Source: Haloarcula sp. CBA1127
Lineage (GTDB): Archaea > Halobacteriota > Halobacteria > Halobacteriales > Haloarculaceae
DNA: 64,000 nucleotides
Direction of reading: 5' to 3'
NCBI RefSeq assembly: GCF_001485575.1
Contig: NZ_BCNB01000001.1
Location: 62,001 to 126,000 of the forward strand
The notes beneath the pieces are model-generated. The model was not told where the DNA came from, made no database searches, and saw only the letters and a list, made by a program, of their open reading frames with translations. Positions 51,553 through 60,375 of the stretch are shown piece after piece (position 1 is the stretch's first letter; each line of letters begins with the position of its first letter). A program made the position numbers and the translations under genes.

Positions 51553-51751
51553 ATCTGAAACGTATCTGGCGTCCGACGCTGGAGACTGGCTCCGGCCTAT
51601 ACCCACAAAAGAACATAGCGGTCGCTCAGCGAACCTTCTGTTCTCAAGGTGTTGGTTCGTTTCAGTAAACAGTATCGGGTAGGCCAGACCTGTGTATGGA
51701 TTCGCCGGTTTTGGTCGCAAGTCCAGTTTCTGAGTCGTCAATATCGACAAG

Positions 51752-53185
51752 TCAGTTTTGTCTGTGGATCGCTTTCCCTCTCGCATTCTGTGCGGCTTCC
51801 ATTACCGCTTCACTTAATGTTGGATGCGTATGGACGGTGGAGCCGATGTCCTGGAGCTTTGCCCCCATTTCGATCATGGCTGCGATTTCTGCAATCAACT
51901 CTGATGCCTCCGGGCCGACGATCTGTGCACCGATCACACGTTCAGTTTCTTTTGCAGCGACAATTCGGACAAAGCCTTCTGTCCGGTTTGCTGTGAGTGC
52001 CCGTCCGGACGCCTGGAACTGGAACTCACCTGTAACGGGAGTAACACCCTCGTTCGTTGCTTCGTCCTCGGTCAGCCCGACGGTTCCGATTTCCGGATCG
52101 GTGAACACCGCAGCCGGGAGTGCACGGTAATCGACTGCGGCGGGCTCGCCGGCGATTACTTCGGCTGCAACTTCCCCCTCTTTCGAGCCCTTGTGTGCCA
52201 GCATCGGCTCACCCGCAACGTCGCCGACTGCGAAAATGTGCTCCTTGTTCGTCCGACATCTGCTATCCGTTGGAATGAACCCCTGAGCATCGGTTTCGAC
52301 GCCGGCAGCTTCGATACCGAGCGTTTCAGTCACCGGGCGTCTTCCGACGGCGACAAGTATTCTGTCAGCAGTGAGTTCTATCTCGCTATCATGCGCTGCC
52401 TCGTCTGCGGGGACAGCAGTCAGGACGGCCTTACCATCCGACGCTGCCCACCTGTCTGCGGTGTACCCGAAATGGAAATCCACACCGAAACGCTCTGCTC
52501 GCTTCCTGACTACCGAGGCAATGTCTCCTTCATAGCTGGGAAGCACCTGCTCTAGCATCTCAATGACCGACACGTCGCTCCCAAGTCGGCTATAGACTGT
52601 TGCTAGCTCCATACCGATGTATCCGGCACCAACGATTACGAGTTCGTCAGGTACCGTTTCGAAGTTCAGAGCACCATCTGACGAGACAATACGCTCGTCA
52701 TCAAAGTCGAACTCCGGAATTTCAATCGGCCTAGACCCCGTTGCGATGATGCAGTTTTCGAATTTCAGCGATTCAGATCCCTGTCCCTCACCCTGATGGA
52801 CGATTCTGATCTTGTTTTCAGCAGCAAATTCGGCTGTTCCTTTCATCAGATTCACGCCGGCTGCCGTACATAATTGCTCGATACCGCTCGTTAGTTGGTC
52901 GACGATTCCGTCTTTCCAGCTCATCATCTCGTCGAGCGCAACTGTTGGGTCCGCGTAAATCCCCAGTTCCTCCGCCTGGCCCGCCTCTGAGGCCAGTTCT
53001 GAACCGTTGAGCAGCGCTTTAGAGGGGATACAGCCACGGTTGAGACAGGCACCCCCATACTCACCCTTTTCAACGAGCGTGACATCGAGATCGAGCTGTG
53101 CAGCACGGATTGCGGCGACGTATCCGCCGGGGCCCGCGCCAATAACCAGTACGTCAGTCGAGGTAGTGACATCTCCGACGACCAT
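51752..53185 (-). CDS. lpdA: dihydrolipoyl dehydrogenase (E3)
   Basis: This 477-residue flavoprotein re-oxidises dihydrolipoyl groups of E2, passing electrons to NAD+. The FAD site GAGPGGYVAAI begins at residue 16. The redox disulfide is C47-LNRG-C52 (GGACLNRGCIPSKAL). A second Rossmann motif, VIVGAGYIGMELATVYSRLG in outline, binds NAD, and the C-terminal HTHPTLSEAV carries the active-site His. It is the last gene of the four-gene 2-oxoacid dehydrogenase operon, starting on the last base shared with the E2 stop (TAATG). Confidence 0.95.
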   Translation of the reverse strand: MVVGDVTTSTDVLVIGAGPGGYVAAIRAAQLDLDVTLVEKGEYGGACLNRGCIPSKALLNGSELASEAGQAEELGIYADPTVALDEMMSWKDGIVDQLTSGIEQLCTAAGVNLMKGTAEFAAENKIRIVHQGEGQGSESLKFENCIIATGSRPIEIPEFDFDDERIVSSDGALNFETVPDELVIVGAGYIGMELATVYSRLGSDVSVIEMLEQVLPSYEGDIASVVRKRAERFGVDFHFGYTADRWAASDGKAVLTAVPADEAAHDSEIELTADRILVAVGRRPVTETLGIEAAGVETDAQGFIPTDSRCRTNKEHIFAVGDVAGEPMLAHKGSKEGEVAAEVIAGEPAAVDYRALPAAVFTDPEIGTVGLTEDEATNEGVTPVTGEFQFQASGRALTANRTEGFVRIVAAKETERVIGAQIVGPEASELIAEIAAMIEMGAKLQDIGSTVHTHPTLSEAVMEAAQNARGKAIHRQN

Positions 53186-54720
53186 TATTCTAGTAGTAGC
53201 AGGTTTGGATTTCGCAGGTACTTCTGTACGGAGTTCGTGAACCGTGCGGCGTCTGCGCCGTCGAGCACTCGATGGTCGAACGACAGGGAGAGTGTCATGA
53301 CGTGGCGAGGTTCTATCGTCTCTTCACCATCGGCTTCGACGACCCGTGGCTTCTTTTTGATCTCTCCCAGTGCCAGGATGGCGCTTTCCGGCTGATTGAT
53401 GATCGGTGTTCCGTACTCCCCGCCGATCCCGCCGATGTTCGAGATAGTGAACGTCCCGCCACGCATTTCCTCGGGCGAAAGACTCCGTTCCCTCGCTCTC
53501 TGGGTTTTTTCGTTGGTCTCCGATGCGACTTCGAGCAGGCCTTTCGCATCGACATCCTCGACAACGGGAACCAGCAGTCCGTCATCAGTTGCCGTTGCGA
53601 CACCGATGTTGTAATACTGCTTTTCGACGATTTCTTCGTTTGCTTCGTCGAGGGAGATATTCACCTGTGGGTTCTCTTGCAGAGCCGCGGCACACGCTTT
53701 CATCACGAACGGCATGTACGTCAGTCGGATATCGTGCTCCTCGGCCTCCTGTCTGAGCGTCGAACGAGCGTCGACCAGCGCAGTAACATCGACCTCGTCC
53801 TGATGAGTGACGTGTGGGGCCGTATATTTCGACGACGTCATCGCCGAGCCAATCGTCTGCCTGATTCCTTTGTACGGCTTCCGAGACTCAGGGCGCGCTG
53901 GCTCGTCTGCCGCTGCCCTCTCAGCTACCGCTTCTCGATCCGTTTTCTGTGCCTGCTGTTGTGCCTCGGCATACTCTTGGACCGTTTCGAGCGTGACAAA
54001 GGGTTCTCCGTCTTTTCGCTCATCAGTGGGGACAGTATCGAGATCGATCCCTTCCTTCGCTGCGACGTGTCTGGTTTTCGGGACGGCCACCGTTGTCTCC
54101 CTGTCTGCCGTTTCTCTCGCCTGAACTGAGCTGACAGACTGCGTCGAAGTTGCCTGCTGTTTTTGTCGCTCTGCAGCAGCGGTCTGCTGGTTTGACTGCT
54201 CCTGACTTGAGGAGTGAGAGTCCGTGTTCGCGTGCGCGCGAACATCCGACTCGGTTATGCGTCCCAGAGACGAGTCCGCAATGCTGGAGATATCGACGCC
54301 CAGTTCGCGGGCCAGACGCCGTACAGACGGCGGAGCGGCGACCTGGACGCGCTGTGTCACCGCTGGTTCTGACTGCGCGTCTTCGGCTGGCTGTGTTGGT
54401 GCTTCCTCGTCGGTTTGGTGCCCGCTGTCCGCAGTGGTGTCGTCTGTCGGCGCTGTTTCAGTTCCGTCCGGTTCGTCTTCACCCTCGACCCGGAAGACGA
54501 TAATCACATCACCGACTGGGACTATCTCTCCTTCCGCGGCACGGAGTTCTTCGACAACACCGTCGACGGGGGACGGGACGTCAACGACGGCTTTGTCGGT
54601 CTCGACTTCCGCTACTGGCTGGTCTTCCGAAACTGAGTCGCCCGGCTCGACCTGCCATCGAAGCAGTTCTCCCTCGGCGACGCCTTCACCGACATCGGGG
54701 AGTTCGAATTCGCGTACCAT
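53185..54720 (-). CDS. 2-oxoacid dehydrogenase complex dihydrolipoyl acyltransferase (E2)
   Basis: The 511-residue protein starts at the ATG at 54720 (MVREFELPDVGEGVAEGELL). One lipoyl domain has the modified lysine K43 in VETDKAVVDV. An acidic linker leads to a peripheral-subunit binding domain (SVRRLARELGVDISSIADSSLGRITESDV in outline, about residue 125) and then the catalytic acyltransferase domain ending in LSFDHRVLDGADAARF, with the active His in HRVLDG. It is the core of the complex. Substrate (pyruvate, branched-chain or other 2-oxoacid) cannot be told from E2. Confidence 0.94.
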   Translation of the reverse strand: MVREFELPDVGEGVAEGELLRWQVEPGDSVSEDQPVAEVETDKAVVDVPSPVDGVVEELRAAEGEIVPVGDVIIVFRVEGEDEPDGTETAPTDDTTADSGHQTDEEAPTQPAEDAQSEPAVTQRVQVAAPPSVRRLARELGVDISSIADSSLGRITESDVRAHANTDSHSSSQEQSNQQTAAAERQKQQATSTQSVSSVQARETADRETTVAVPKTRHVAAKEGIDLDTVPTDERKDGEPFVTLETVQEYAEAQQQAQKTDREAVAERAAADEPARPESRKPYKGIRQTIGSAMTSSKYTAPHVTHQDEVDVTALVDARSTLRQEAEEHDIRLTYMPFVMKACAAALQENPQVNISLDEANEEIVEKQYYNIGVATATDDGLLVPVVEDVDAKGLLEVASETNEKTQRARERSLSPEEMRGGTFTISNIGGIGGEYGTPIINQPESAILALGEIKKKPRVVEADGEETIEPRHVMTLSLSFDHRVLDGADAARFTNSVQKYLRNPNLLLLE

Positions 54721-54721
54721 G

Positions 54722-55738
54722 TTAGAAATCGACTGTTTCGCGGATGCCGTCCTGAATACGGACCGCCTGTGGCAGGTAGTAATCCTCCAGCGAATGGAGC
54801 GGCATGGGAGCATCGAAGCCAGCGATTCGTTTAATTGGCGCTTCCTGATGCACGAGTGCTTCTTCCTGAATCGTCGTTGCGATTTCCGCCCCTAATCCGC
54901 CAGTCTTCGGTGCTTCGTGGACAATCGCGGCTCTCCCGGTCTTTTTGAACGATTCAGTGATCGTCTCTATATCGAGAGGTGACAGGGTTCGCAGGTCGAT
55001 GACTTCGACATCGATGCCATGTGACTGGCTAAGGTTCTCCGCAGCGATCAGTGCCGGCCGAGTCATCGCGCCCCACGTGTAGACTGAGATATCGCTCCCT
55101 TCACGCCGGACAGCGGCCTCATTCAGCGACACTTCATACGGTTTCGTCGGGACATCTTCACGGAAGGCACGGTAGATCAGCTTCGGCTCAAGGAAGATGA
55201 CTGGATCCGGGTCATGGATGGACGCCGCCAGAAGTCCCTTCGCATCGTAGGGCGTGCTCGGCGAGACGACCTTGAGGCCGGGCTCGTGCACGAAGAACGC
55301 TTCCTTTGACTCGGAGTGGTGTTCTGGGGCCCGGATGCCACCACCGTATGGAGCCCGTATCACCATCGGCACTGAATACTGCCCCTGACTGCGGCTCCGG
55401 AGGCGGGCAGCGTGACTGACAATCTGGTCGAAGGCAGGATACATGAAGCCCATGAACTGCATCTCGGGAACAGGCTTCATGCCGGTCTGTGCGAGACCAA
55501 TCGAAGCCCCGATGATTCCGGCTTCGGCCAGTGGCGTGTCGATGACGCGGTCTTCGCCGAACTCTTCGTACAGCTGGTCGGTTGCTCTGAAAACACCGCC
55601 GTTCTTCCCGACGTCTTCGCCCAGAACGACGACGGTATCGTCCTGTGACATTTCTGTGTACAATCCGTCCTGTATCGCCTCCACGAGCGTGAGGCTCTGT
55701 GCTTTCTGGCCCGTCTGCGTGCTGGCTGTCGAACTCAT
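54722..55738 (-). CDS. 2-oxoacid dehydrogenase E1 beta subunit
   Basis: The 338-residue subunit carries the transketolase-like pyrimidine domain: TLVEAIQDGLYTEMSQDDTVVVLGEDVGKNGGVF in outline, then ATDQLYEEFGEDRVIDTPLAEAGIIGASIG and the C-terminal domain ending in LPQAVRIQDGIRETVDF. It pairs with E1 alpha to bind thiamine diphosphate and decarboxylate the 2-oxoacid. The start overlaps the E1 alpha stop (ATGA) and the E2 ATG follows after 1 base. Confidence 0.95.
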   Translation of the reverse strand: MSSTASTQTGQKAQSLTLVEAIQDGLYTEMSQDDTVVVLGEDVGKNGGVFRATDQLYEEFGEDRVIDTPLAEAGIIGASIGLAQTGMKPVPEMQFMGFMYPAFDQIVSHAARLRSRSQGQYSVPMVIRAPYGGGIRAPEHHSESKEAFFVHEPGLKVVSPSTPYDAKGLLAASIHDPDPVIFLEPKLIYRAFREDVPTKPYEVSLNEAAVRREGSDISVYTWGAMTRPALIAAENLSQSHGIDVEVIDLRTLSPLDIETITESFKKTGRAAIVHEAPKTGGLGAEIATTIQEEALVHQEAPIKRIAGFDAPMPLHSLEDYYLPQAVRIQDGIRETVDF

Positions 55739-56883
55739 TCCAGCACCTCCGAGAACGCGCCGTCGTCATACTTTTCGCGCAGCCGGTTCAATTCGTCCCG
55801 CTGTTCTTCGAGTCGCGCTGGAACGTCCTCGTACACGTGCTCGACGATATTGTCCGGACTCGTCTCCGTCTGCTCCGCCGTTTCTATCGCCTCGCTGACT
55901 TCCTGTTCGATTCGGTCTTGGATCTCACTCTCGAGGTCGGAGTCGAGGATGCCCTCGTTGTACAGATACGTTTCGATGCGGTCCACCGGGTCGCGGTCCC
56001 GCCAGACCTCCTCCTCCGATTCGTCTCTGTAAACAGACGGGTCATCCGCGGTCGTGTGCGCACCGAAGCGATACTGGACGGATTCAATAAGGGTTGGGCG
56101 TAGCTCCCCGGGGCCCGGATTCCGGGCTTTTTCCAGCGCCTCACTGGCGACTTTGTAGACCGCCAGCGGGTCCAGCCCGTCGACTCGAACGCCGTCGATA
56201 CCATATGCCTGTGCCTTTTCAGCGATAGTTTCGCTCGCGGTCTGTCGCTCGCGGGGGACCGAAATCGCCCATTGATTGTTGTTGCAAACGAATACAGCAG
56301 GGACGTCGAACACCCCGGCGAAGTTCAGTCCTTCGTGGAAGTCTCCTTCGGAGGTCGCACCGTCACCGAGGTGACACAGGACAGCCGTGTCGGTCTTGCC
56401 CTGTAGCTTGTGTCCCCACGCCATCCCCATGGCCTGTGGAACCTGCGTTGCAATCGGAATATACTCCGGCATCACGTTGACGTCGTCCGGGATCGCGTAT
56501 CCCTCTCGATAGCCTCTCAGTGGCTCGAAAAGGGACGTCAGGTCCATTCCATGGGCGTACTTCGCCGCGTGCTCTCTGTAGGTCGGGAACAACCAGTCTT
56601 GCTCGGCAAGTGCCAGGCTCGTGGCGACCTGTGACCCCTCTTGCCCGGTCATTGGTGCGTACGTCGCCAGCCGCCCCTGTCGCTGGAAGCTGATCGCCCG
56701 CTGGTCGAAGTGACGAGCGAGCTTGATTGTCTCGTACAACTCAAGTAACCGCCTGTCTGAGATATCCGGAACAGACGCCTGTGGTAAGACGTTGCCTTCA
56801 GCATCCAGTACCTGGACTAGATCCGAGTCTTCTCTGACGGTCGCTGGCACGTCCTTGCTTCCTGCTTCGTTTTTCATGTTCAT
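55735..56883 (-). CDS. 2-oxoacid dehydrogenase E1 alpha subunit
   Basis: The 382-residue subunit has the thiamine-diphosphate motif LGDGATSEGDFHEGLNFAGVF and VCNNNQWAISVPRERQ, plus RFGAHTTADDPSVYR near residue 285, where E1 alpha subunits keep the phosphorylation-loop sequence. It is the first gene of the operon E1alpha-E1beta-E2-E3. Two start codons, 56883 and 56877, are two codons apart. The leader upstream holds micro-ORF C and shares sequence with the leaders of two zinc-protein genes. Haloarchaeal complexes of this family may prefer branched-chain 2-oxoacids over pyruvate. Confidence 0.94.
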   Translation of the reverse strand: MNMKNEAGSKDVPATVREDSDLVQVLDAEGNVLPQASVPDISDRRLLELYETIKLARHFDQRAISFQRQGRLATYAPMTGQEGSQVATSLALAEQDWLFPTYREHAAKYAHGMDLTSLFEPLRGYREGYAIPDDVNVMPEYIPIATQVPQAMGMAWGHKLQGKTDTAVLCHLGDGATSEGDFHEGLNFAGVFDVPAVFVCNNNQWAISVPRERQTASETIAEKAQAYGIDGVRVDGLDPLAVYKVASEALEKARNPGPGELRPTLIESVQYRFGAHTTADDPSVYRDESEEEVWRDRDPVDRIETYLYNEGILDSDLESEIQDRIEQEVSEAIETAEQTETSPDNIVEHVYEDVPARLEEQRDELNRLREKYDDGAFSEVLE

Positions 56884-57026
56884 TGTTTTCGATGATGTTT
56901 TTTGTATTTGACAGACACTCCCTCAACAGACCCTGATAACCCGAACAGCCGCTGAGTACGGCTCCCCGAGCGTGTTCAAGGCTGGCGTTTTCCACCAGGC
57001 ACAGGGACGAACTGTGCGCTGGCAGT

Positions 57027-57149
57027 CTACGCCAGTTTAAATGTCGAAAATGTAAAGAATGTAGCTGTGGAAGAGGGCAGTGCCCAATCCATTAACTGCC
57101 GGGACAGCTGACCTGCAGGGCAGGCGATAGGGTTCAAGCCCGGATGCAT
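57027..57149 (-). CDS. leader micro-ORF C (40 aa) upstream of the 2-oxoacid dehydrogenase operon
   Basis: The ATG at 57149 opens MHPGLNPIACPAGQLSRQL, then ATFFTFSTFKLA and stop. It keeps the M-x-PG start, the LSRxL segment and the TFFTF block of micro-ORF A in frame. The following DNA shares the box CGTTTTCCACC (56986-56996, complement of GGTGGAAAACG) with the other leaders. The micro-ORF ends about 145 bp before the E1 alpha start. Confidence 0.6.
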   Translation of the reverse strand: MHPGLNPIACPAGQLSRQLMDWALPSSTATFFTFSTFKLA

Positions 57150-57546
57150 ATATCGAAACTAACATGGTAGATACTTATTGTTTGTGCGACACCCGTTCAC
57201 ACGCCACAGTAGCTAGCCTGTGGTAACGGTGGCAGCCACTGGCCCAAAGTGGCGTGAGTGCAGCAGTAAGTGACAGTTGTTTTGTTACTATATCTATATT
57301 ATATGTTTTGAAAAGATGTCGAGACAGTCGACTTTCAGACATTTCTGCCGGCGGAAAGATATTACGAGTAGCTATTAAGAACTATATGTATTTAACTATC
57401 AGTAACTTCGCTGGAGTCGGGCTGCAGTGTGGAAAGATGTTCGCTGACTATGGTCACCGTCACGGGCTCAACGGCCTGTACAGTATCACACGTAGATGGT
57501 ATGCCCGTTGCAAAGCGTAGTCACCAGCCAGTGGTGGGCACAGGAG
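57150..57546. other. intergenic gap, no supported gene
   Basis: AT-rich around 57280-57400 (TATCTATATTATATG). An 88-codon plus-strand frame at 57254-57520 has six cysteines, no acidic bias and no motif, and is not called. Confidence 0.4.
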
Positions 57547-58251
57547 TTACCCGCCGAGGAAGTCCTCGCGAACCTGCTGGTCGTTGAGAAGTGCTTCACC
57601 ACTGTCTTCGTGTCGATTCTGTCCCTGCACAAGGACGTAGCCACGGTCGCACCGCCGCAATGCCTCTTTGGCGTTTTGCTCGACGAGGAGGACGGCGGTT
57701 CCGGCGTCGTTGATCTCGTCGATGCGGTCAAACATCTCGTCGACGAGGTCCGGTGCGAGGCCTGCACTGGGCTCGTCAAGCAGTAACAGATCAGGGTCGA
57801 GCATGAGCGCACGTCCCATCGCCAGCATCTGCTGCTGCCCTCCTGAGAGGGTGCCCGCCTTCTGTCCTGACCGCGTTTCCAGTATCGGGAACCGGTCGTA
57901 AACGGCCTGGAGCCGGTCCTCCGGGAACTGATCCAGCGTGTATGCACCCATCTTGAGGTTCTCCGTGACGGTCAGTGGCTCGAACACGTTGTTGCTTTGA
58001 GGAACGAAGCTCAGCCCATATGAGATGATATCTTCCGGTTGTTCGCCGGCGATATCCCTGTCGCCGAATATGATTTCACCCCCCATGTACGTCGTCAGTC
58101 CGAACACTGATTTCATTACCGTGGACTTGCCCGCACCGTTCGGGCCGACGATGGTGATGTACTCACCCTGTCCAACTTCCATGTCGACATCTGTGAGAAT
58201 TTGCAGGTCACCGTACCCGGCGTCAAGTTGCTGTACTGACAGCAGACTCAT
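57547..58251 (-). CDS. livF: branched-chain amino-acid-type ABC transporter ATP-binding protein LivF
   Basis: The 234-residue ATPase has Walker A GPNGAGKST, signature LSGGQQQM, Walker B LLLLDEPSAGLAP and H-loop LVEQNA, with the short LivF ending and FVPQSNNVFEPLTV typical of LivF rather than LivG. It is the last gene of the minus-strand liv operon, with its start overlapping the livG stop (ATGA). Confidence 0.94.
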   Translation of the reverse strand: MSLLSVQQLDAGYGDLQILTDVDMEVGQGEYITIVGPNGAGKSTVMKSVFGLTTYMGGEIIFGDRDIAGEQPEDIISYGLSFVPQSNNVFEPLTVTENLKMGAYTLDQFPEDRLQAVYDRFPILETRSGQKAGTLSGGQQQMLAMGRALMLDPDLLLLDEPSAGLAPDLVDEMFDRIDEINDAGTAVLLVEQNAKEALRRCDRGYVLVQGQNRHEDSGEALLNDQQVREDFLGG

Positions 58252-59075
58252 ATTTTCACCTCTTCCCCGAGATATGCGTCAAGCACTTTTTCGTTGTTTT
58301 TCACTGCGTCTGGTTGCCCCTCTGTAAGAACACTCCCCTGATGCATCACGATGACCGTATCGCAGTTGTTCATGATAACGTCCATGTCGTGTTCGACGAA
58401 GAGGAAGGTGTAACCCTGCTCTTTGAGCGTATGCAGCCGGTCAATGAGTTTCTCCTCGAGTGTTGGGTTGACTCCCGCAAGCGGTTCATCCAGCAGCACC
58501 ATCTCGGGATCAGTCATGAGCACGCGCGCCATCTCCAGCAGCTTCCGCTGGCCACCTGAGAGATTTCCGGCAGATTCGTGCGCGACGTGCTCAATCTCAA
58601 ACAGTTCGAGCATCTCCCAGGCCTGTTCTCGAAGTTCTTTTTCCTGTTCGACGACCTGTGCCCTGGCTCGCGGGAGGACCGCTCGCCAAACTGCTTCGCC
58701 GGCCTGGTTCTGTGGTGCTAGCATCAGGTTTTCAAGCACGGTCATCTCTGATAGCTCTCGTGCTATCTGGAAGGTCCGAACGAGGCCCTGATTTGCGACC
58801 TGATCTGACCGATACCCCGTTATTTCCGTGTCATTGAACTCGACTGCGCCCCCGTCTGGACGTTGCACACCGGTAATCAGGTCGAATGTCGTCGACTTGC
58901 CGGCACCGTTCGGACCGATCAGACCAGTGATCGACCCCTTTTCGACGTGGAAAGAGACGTCAGCGACAGCGGTAATACCACCAAATGTCTTCCGCAGGTT
59001 TTCCACTTTGAGTATCTGCTCTTGCTGTCCGTTCTGGGTCTGATCGCTCCGTGCTGAGTGTCCGTTCTTACTCAT
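58248..59075 (-). CDS. livG: branched-chain amino-acid-type ABC transporter ATP-binding protein LivG
   Basis: This 275-residue ATPase starts at the ATG at 59075, inside the end of livM (8-bp overlap); the longer upstream frame is a shadow. Walker A GPNGAGKST, LVRTFQIARELSEMTVLENLMLA in outline (the LivG-specific Q-loop region), signature LSGGQRKL, Walker B MVLLDEPLAGVNPT and H-loop EHDMDVIM. It forms the motor with LivF. Confidence 0.94.
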   Translation of the reverse strand: MSKNGHSARSDQTQNGQQEQILKVENLRKTFGGITAVADVSFHVEKGSITGLIGPNGAGKSTTFDLITGVQRPDGGAVEFNDTEITGYRSDQVANQGLVRTFQIARELSEMTVLENLMLAPQNQAGEAVWRAVLPRARAQVVEQEKELREQAWEMLELFEIEHVAHESAGNLSGGQRKLLEMARVLMTDPEMVLLDEPLAGVNPTLEEKLIDRLHTLKEQGYTFLFVEHDMDVIMNNCDTVIVMHQGSVLTEGQPDAVKNNEKVLDAYLGEEVKI

Positions 59076-60375
59076 TATCGTCCTCGCGAGTCGCCTGCTG
59101 TGAGAGTTCAACGCTCGATGCGATTGCTTTTCGATGGCCAAGCAGCCCATCCGGGTGCCGTTGCATGAGATACACCAGAACGATACCGAGCAGCATGAGT
59201 CTGAGAGCCGAAATGCTCACGTCCTGCACGGAGTACGCCAGCAGCGGCGTGACATCGAGGGTTCCTAACTCGGCGAGGGCACTGACAAGCGTATCGGGAG
59301 CGTTGCTGAGCTGGAGGTACTCCGCCACCACCCGACGGATGAACGAGGGGCCCTCGAAGAGCAGGCTCGCGAACAGAGCACCGCCAACGATACTCCCCGT
59401 TGGCGAGCCAGTTCCGCCGATAAACAGCGCAATGAAGATGTAGAACGTCTGTATCGGCTTGAACATCCGTGGCGATGCATAGCCCCCGGAGAGACGCCAG
59501 AAGATAGCAATCAGGCCCATAAGCGCACAGCCGAGCGCGAACGTCTTGATCTTGAACAGGCGCGTGTCTTTTCCCAGCGCCTGCGTGACCTGCTGGTCCT
59601 CGCGAATACTCTTGAGCACCCGTCCGAAGGGTGACTTCCCGATGCGGATCATCAGCCAGTACAGGAGGCCGAGACAGAGACATAACACAACGACGTACGC
59701 CCAGCCGATGACCAGCGTCTCCTCGATTCCCAGCGGTTCCACGGCACTGAATATCGCCGCACCTAGAGCATTTGGCGCTGGGGCTGTTGCGGCCGGATCC
59801 GTATAAAATAGAATCCGGATCGGGTTCGATGGCAACGACAGCCCCGTCGCACCGCCCGTTCCGAATGCAACGCCGGCGATGCGAGTGTTCGCAAACTCCG
59901 GCGCACGGAGTGTGAGGCGGACGATTTCCGAGAACGCGACAGTGACAATCGCAAGATAATCGGCGCGAAGTCGGATCGCAGGCAACGCTGCGAGGCCGCC
60001 GATGACCCCAGTCACGAGGATAGCACCCACAATCGCGACCGGGAGCGGCAGCCCGAAGCCGGGCGGACTGGCCGTCACTGGCGCGGTCAGTATCCCCATT
60101 GTGTACACACCGATGGCCATGAACCCGGCCGCTCCGAGATTGAACAGGCCCGCGTATCCCCACTGGAGGTTCAGTGCGAGCGCTAACATGGCATAGATCG
60201 CTGAGAGGAACGCGACACGACGAAGCGTGTTGACTGTACCATTCAGTTGGAATCCAAGCACGACACTGAAAAGCGCGTACAATCCCCCGATAGCGAGTGC
60301 CAGAGCGATGAGCAAGCGCACGTCGTTGTTGCCAAGCCAGCCCTCAGCCCGCGCCTGAATGGAGCCCGTACTCAT
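59068..60375 (-). CDS. livM: branched-chain amino-acid-type ABC transporter permease LivM
   Basis: The 435-residue permease begins at the ATG at 60375, overlapping the livH stop (ATGA). It has about ten hydrophobic helices. GLFNLGAAGFMAIGVYTMG and RADYLAIVTVAFSEIVRL are LivM hallmarks, with KSPFGRVLKSIREDQQVTQALG as the ATPase-contact loop and FIGGTGSPTGSIVGGALF near the end. An insert around FYTDPAATAPAPNALG makes it longer than bacterial LivM. Confidence 0.93.
   Translation of the reverse strand: MSTGSIQARAEGWLGNNDVRLLIALALAIGGLYALFSVVLGFQLNGTVNTLRRVAFLSAIYAMLALALNLQWGYAGLFNLGAAGFMAIGVYTMGILTAPVTASPPGFGLPLPVAIVGAILVTGVIGGLAALPAIRLRADYLAIVTVAFSEIVRLTLRAPEFANTRIAGVAFGTGGATGLSLPSNPIRILFYTDPAATAPAPNALGAAIFSAVEPLGIEETLVIGWAYVVVLCLCLGLLYWLMIRIGKSPFGRVLKSIREDQQVTQALGKDTRLFKIKTFALGCALMGLIAIFWRLSGGYASPRMFKPIQTFYIFIALFIGGTGSPTGSIVGGALFASLLFEGPSFIRRVVAEYLQLSNAPDTLVSALAELGTLDVTPLLAYSVQDVSISALRLMLLGIVLVYLMQRHPDGLLGHRKAIASSVELSQQATREDDNE

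Noticed and set aside
51025-51786. 253-codon open frame on the minus strand
   Set aside because: It overlaps the zinc-protein gene in antisense, lacks the acidic bias of halophile proteins and has no motif. AT-rich DNA happens to lack stops in this frame.
57120-57150. tRNA T-loop-like sequence GGTTCAAGCCCGG
   Set aside because: No acceptor stem, D arm or anticodon arm can be formed around it. The same bases belong to conserved micro-ORF C.
57254-57520. 88-codon plus-strand frame
   Set aside because: Six cysteines, low acidity, AT-rich start and no family match. It lies in promoter-like DNA.
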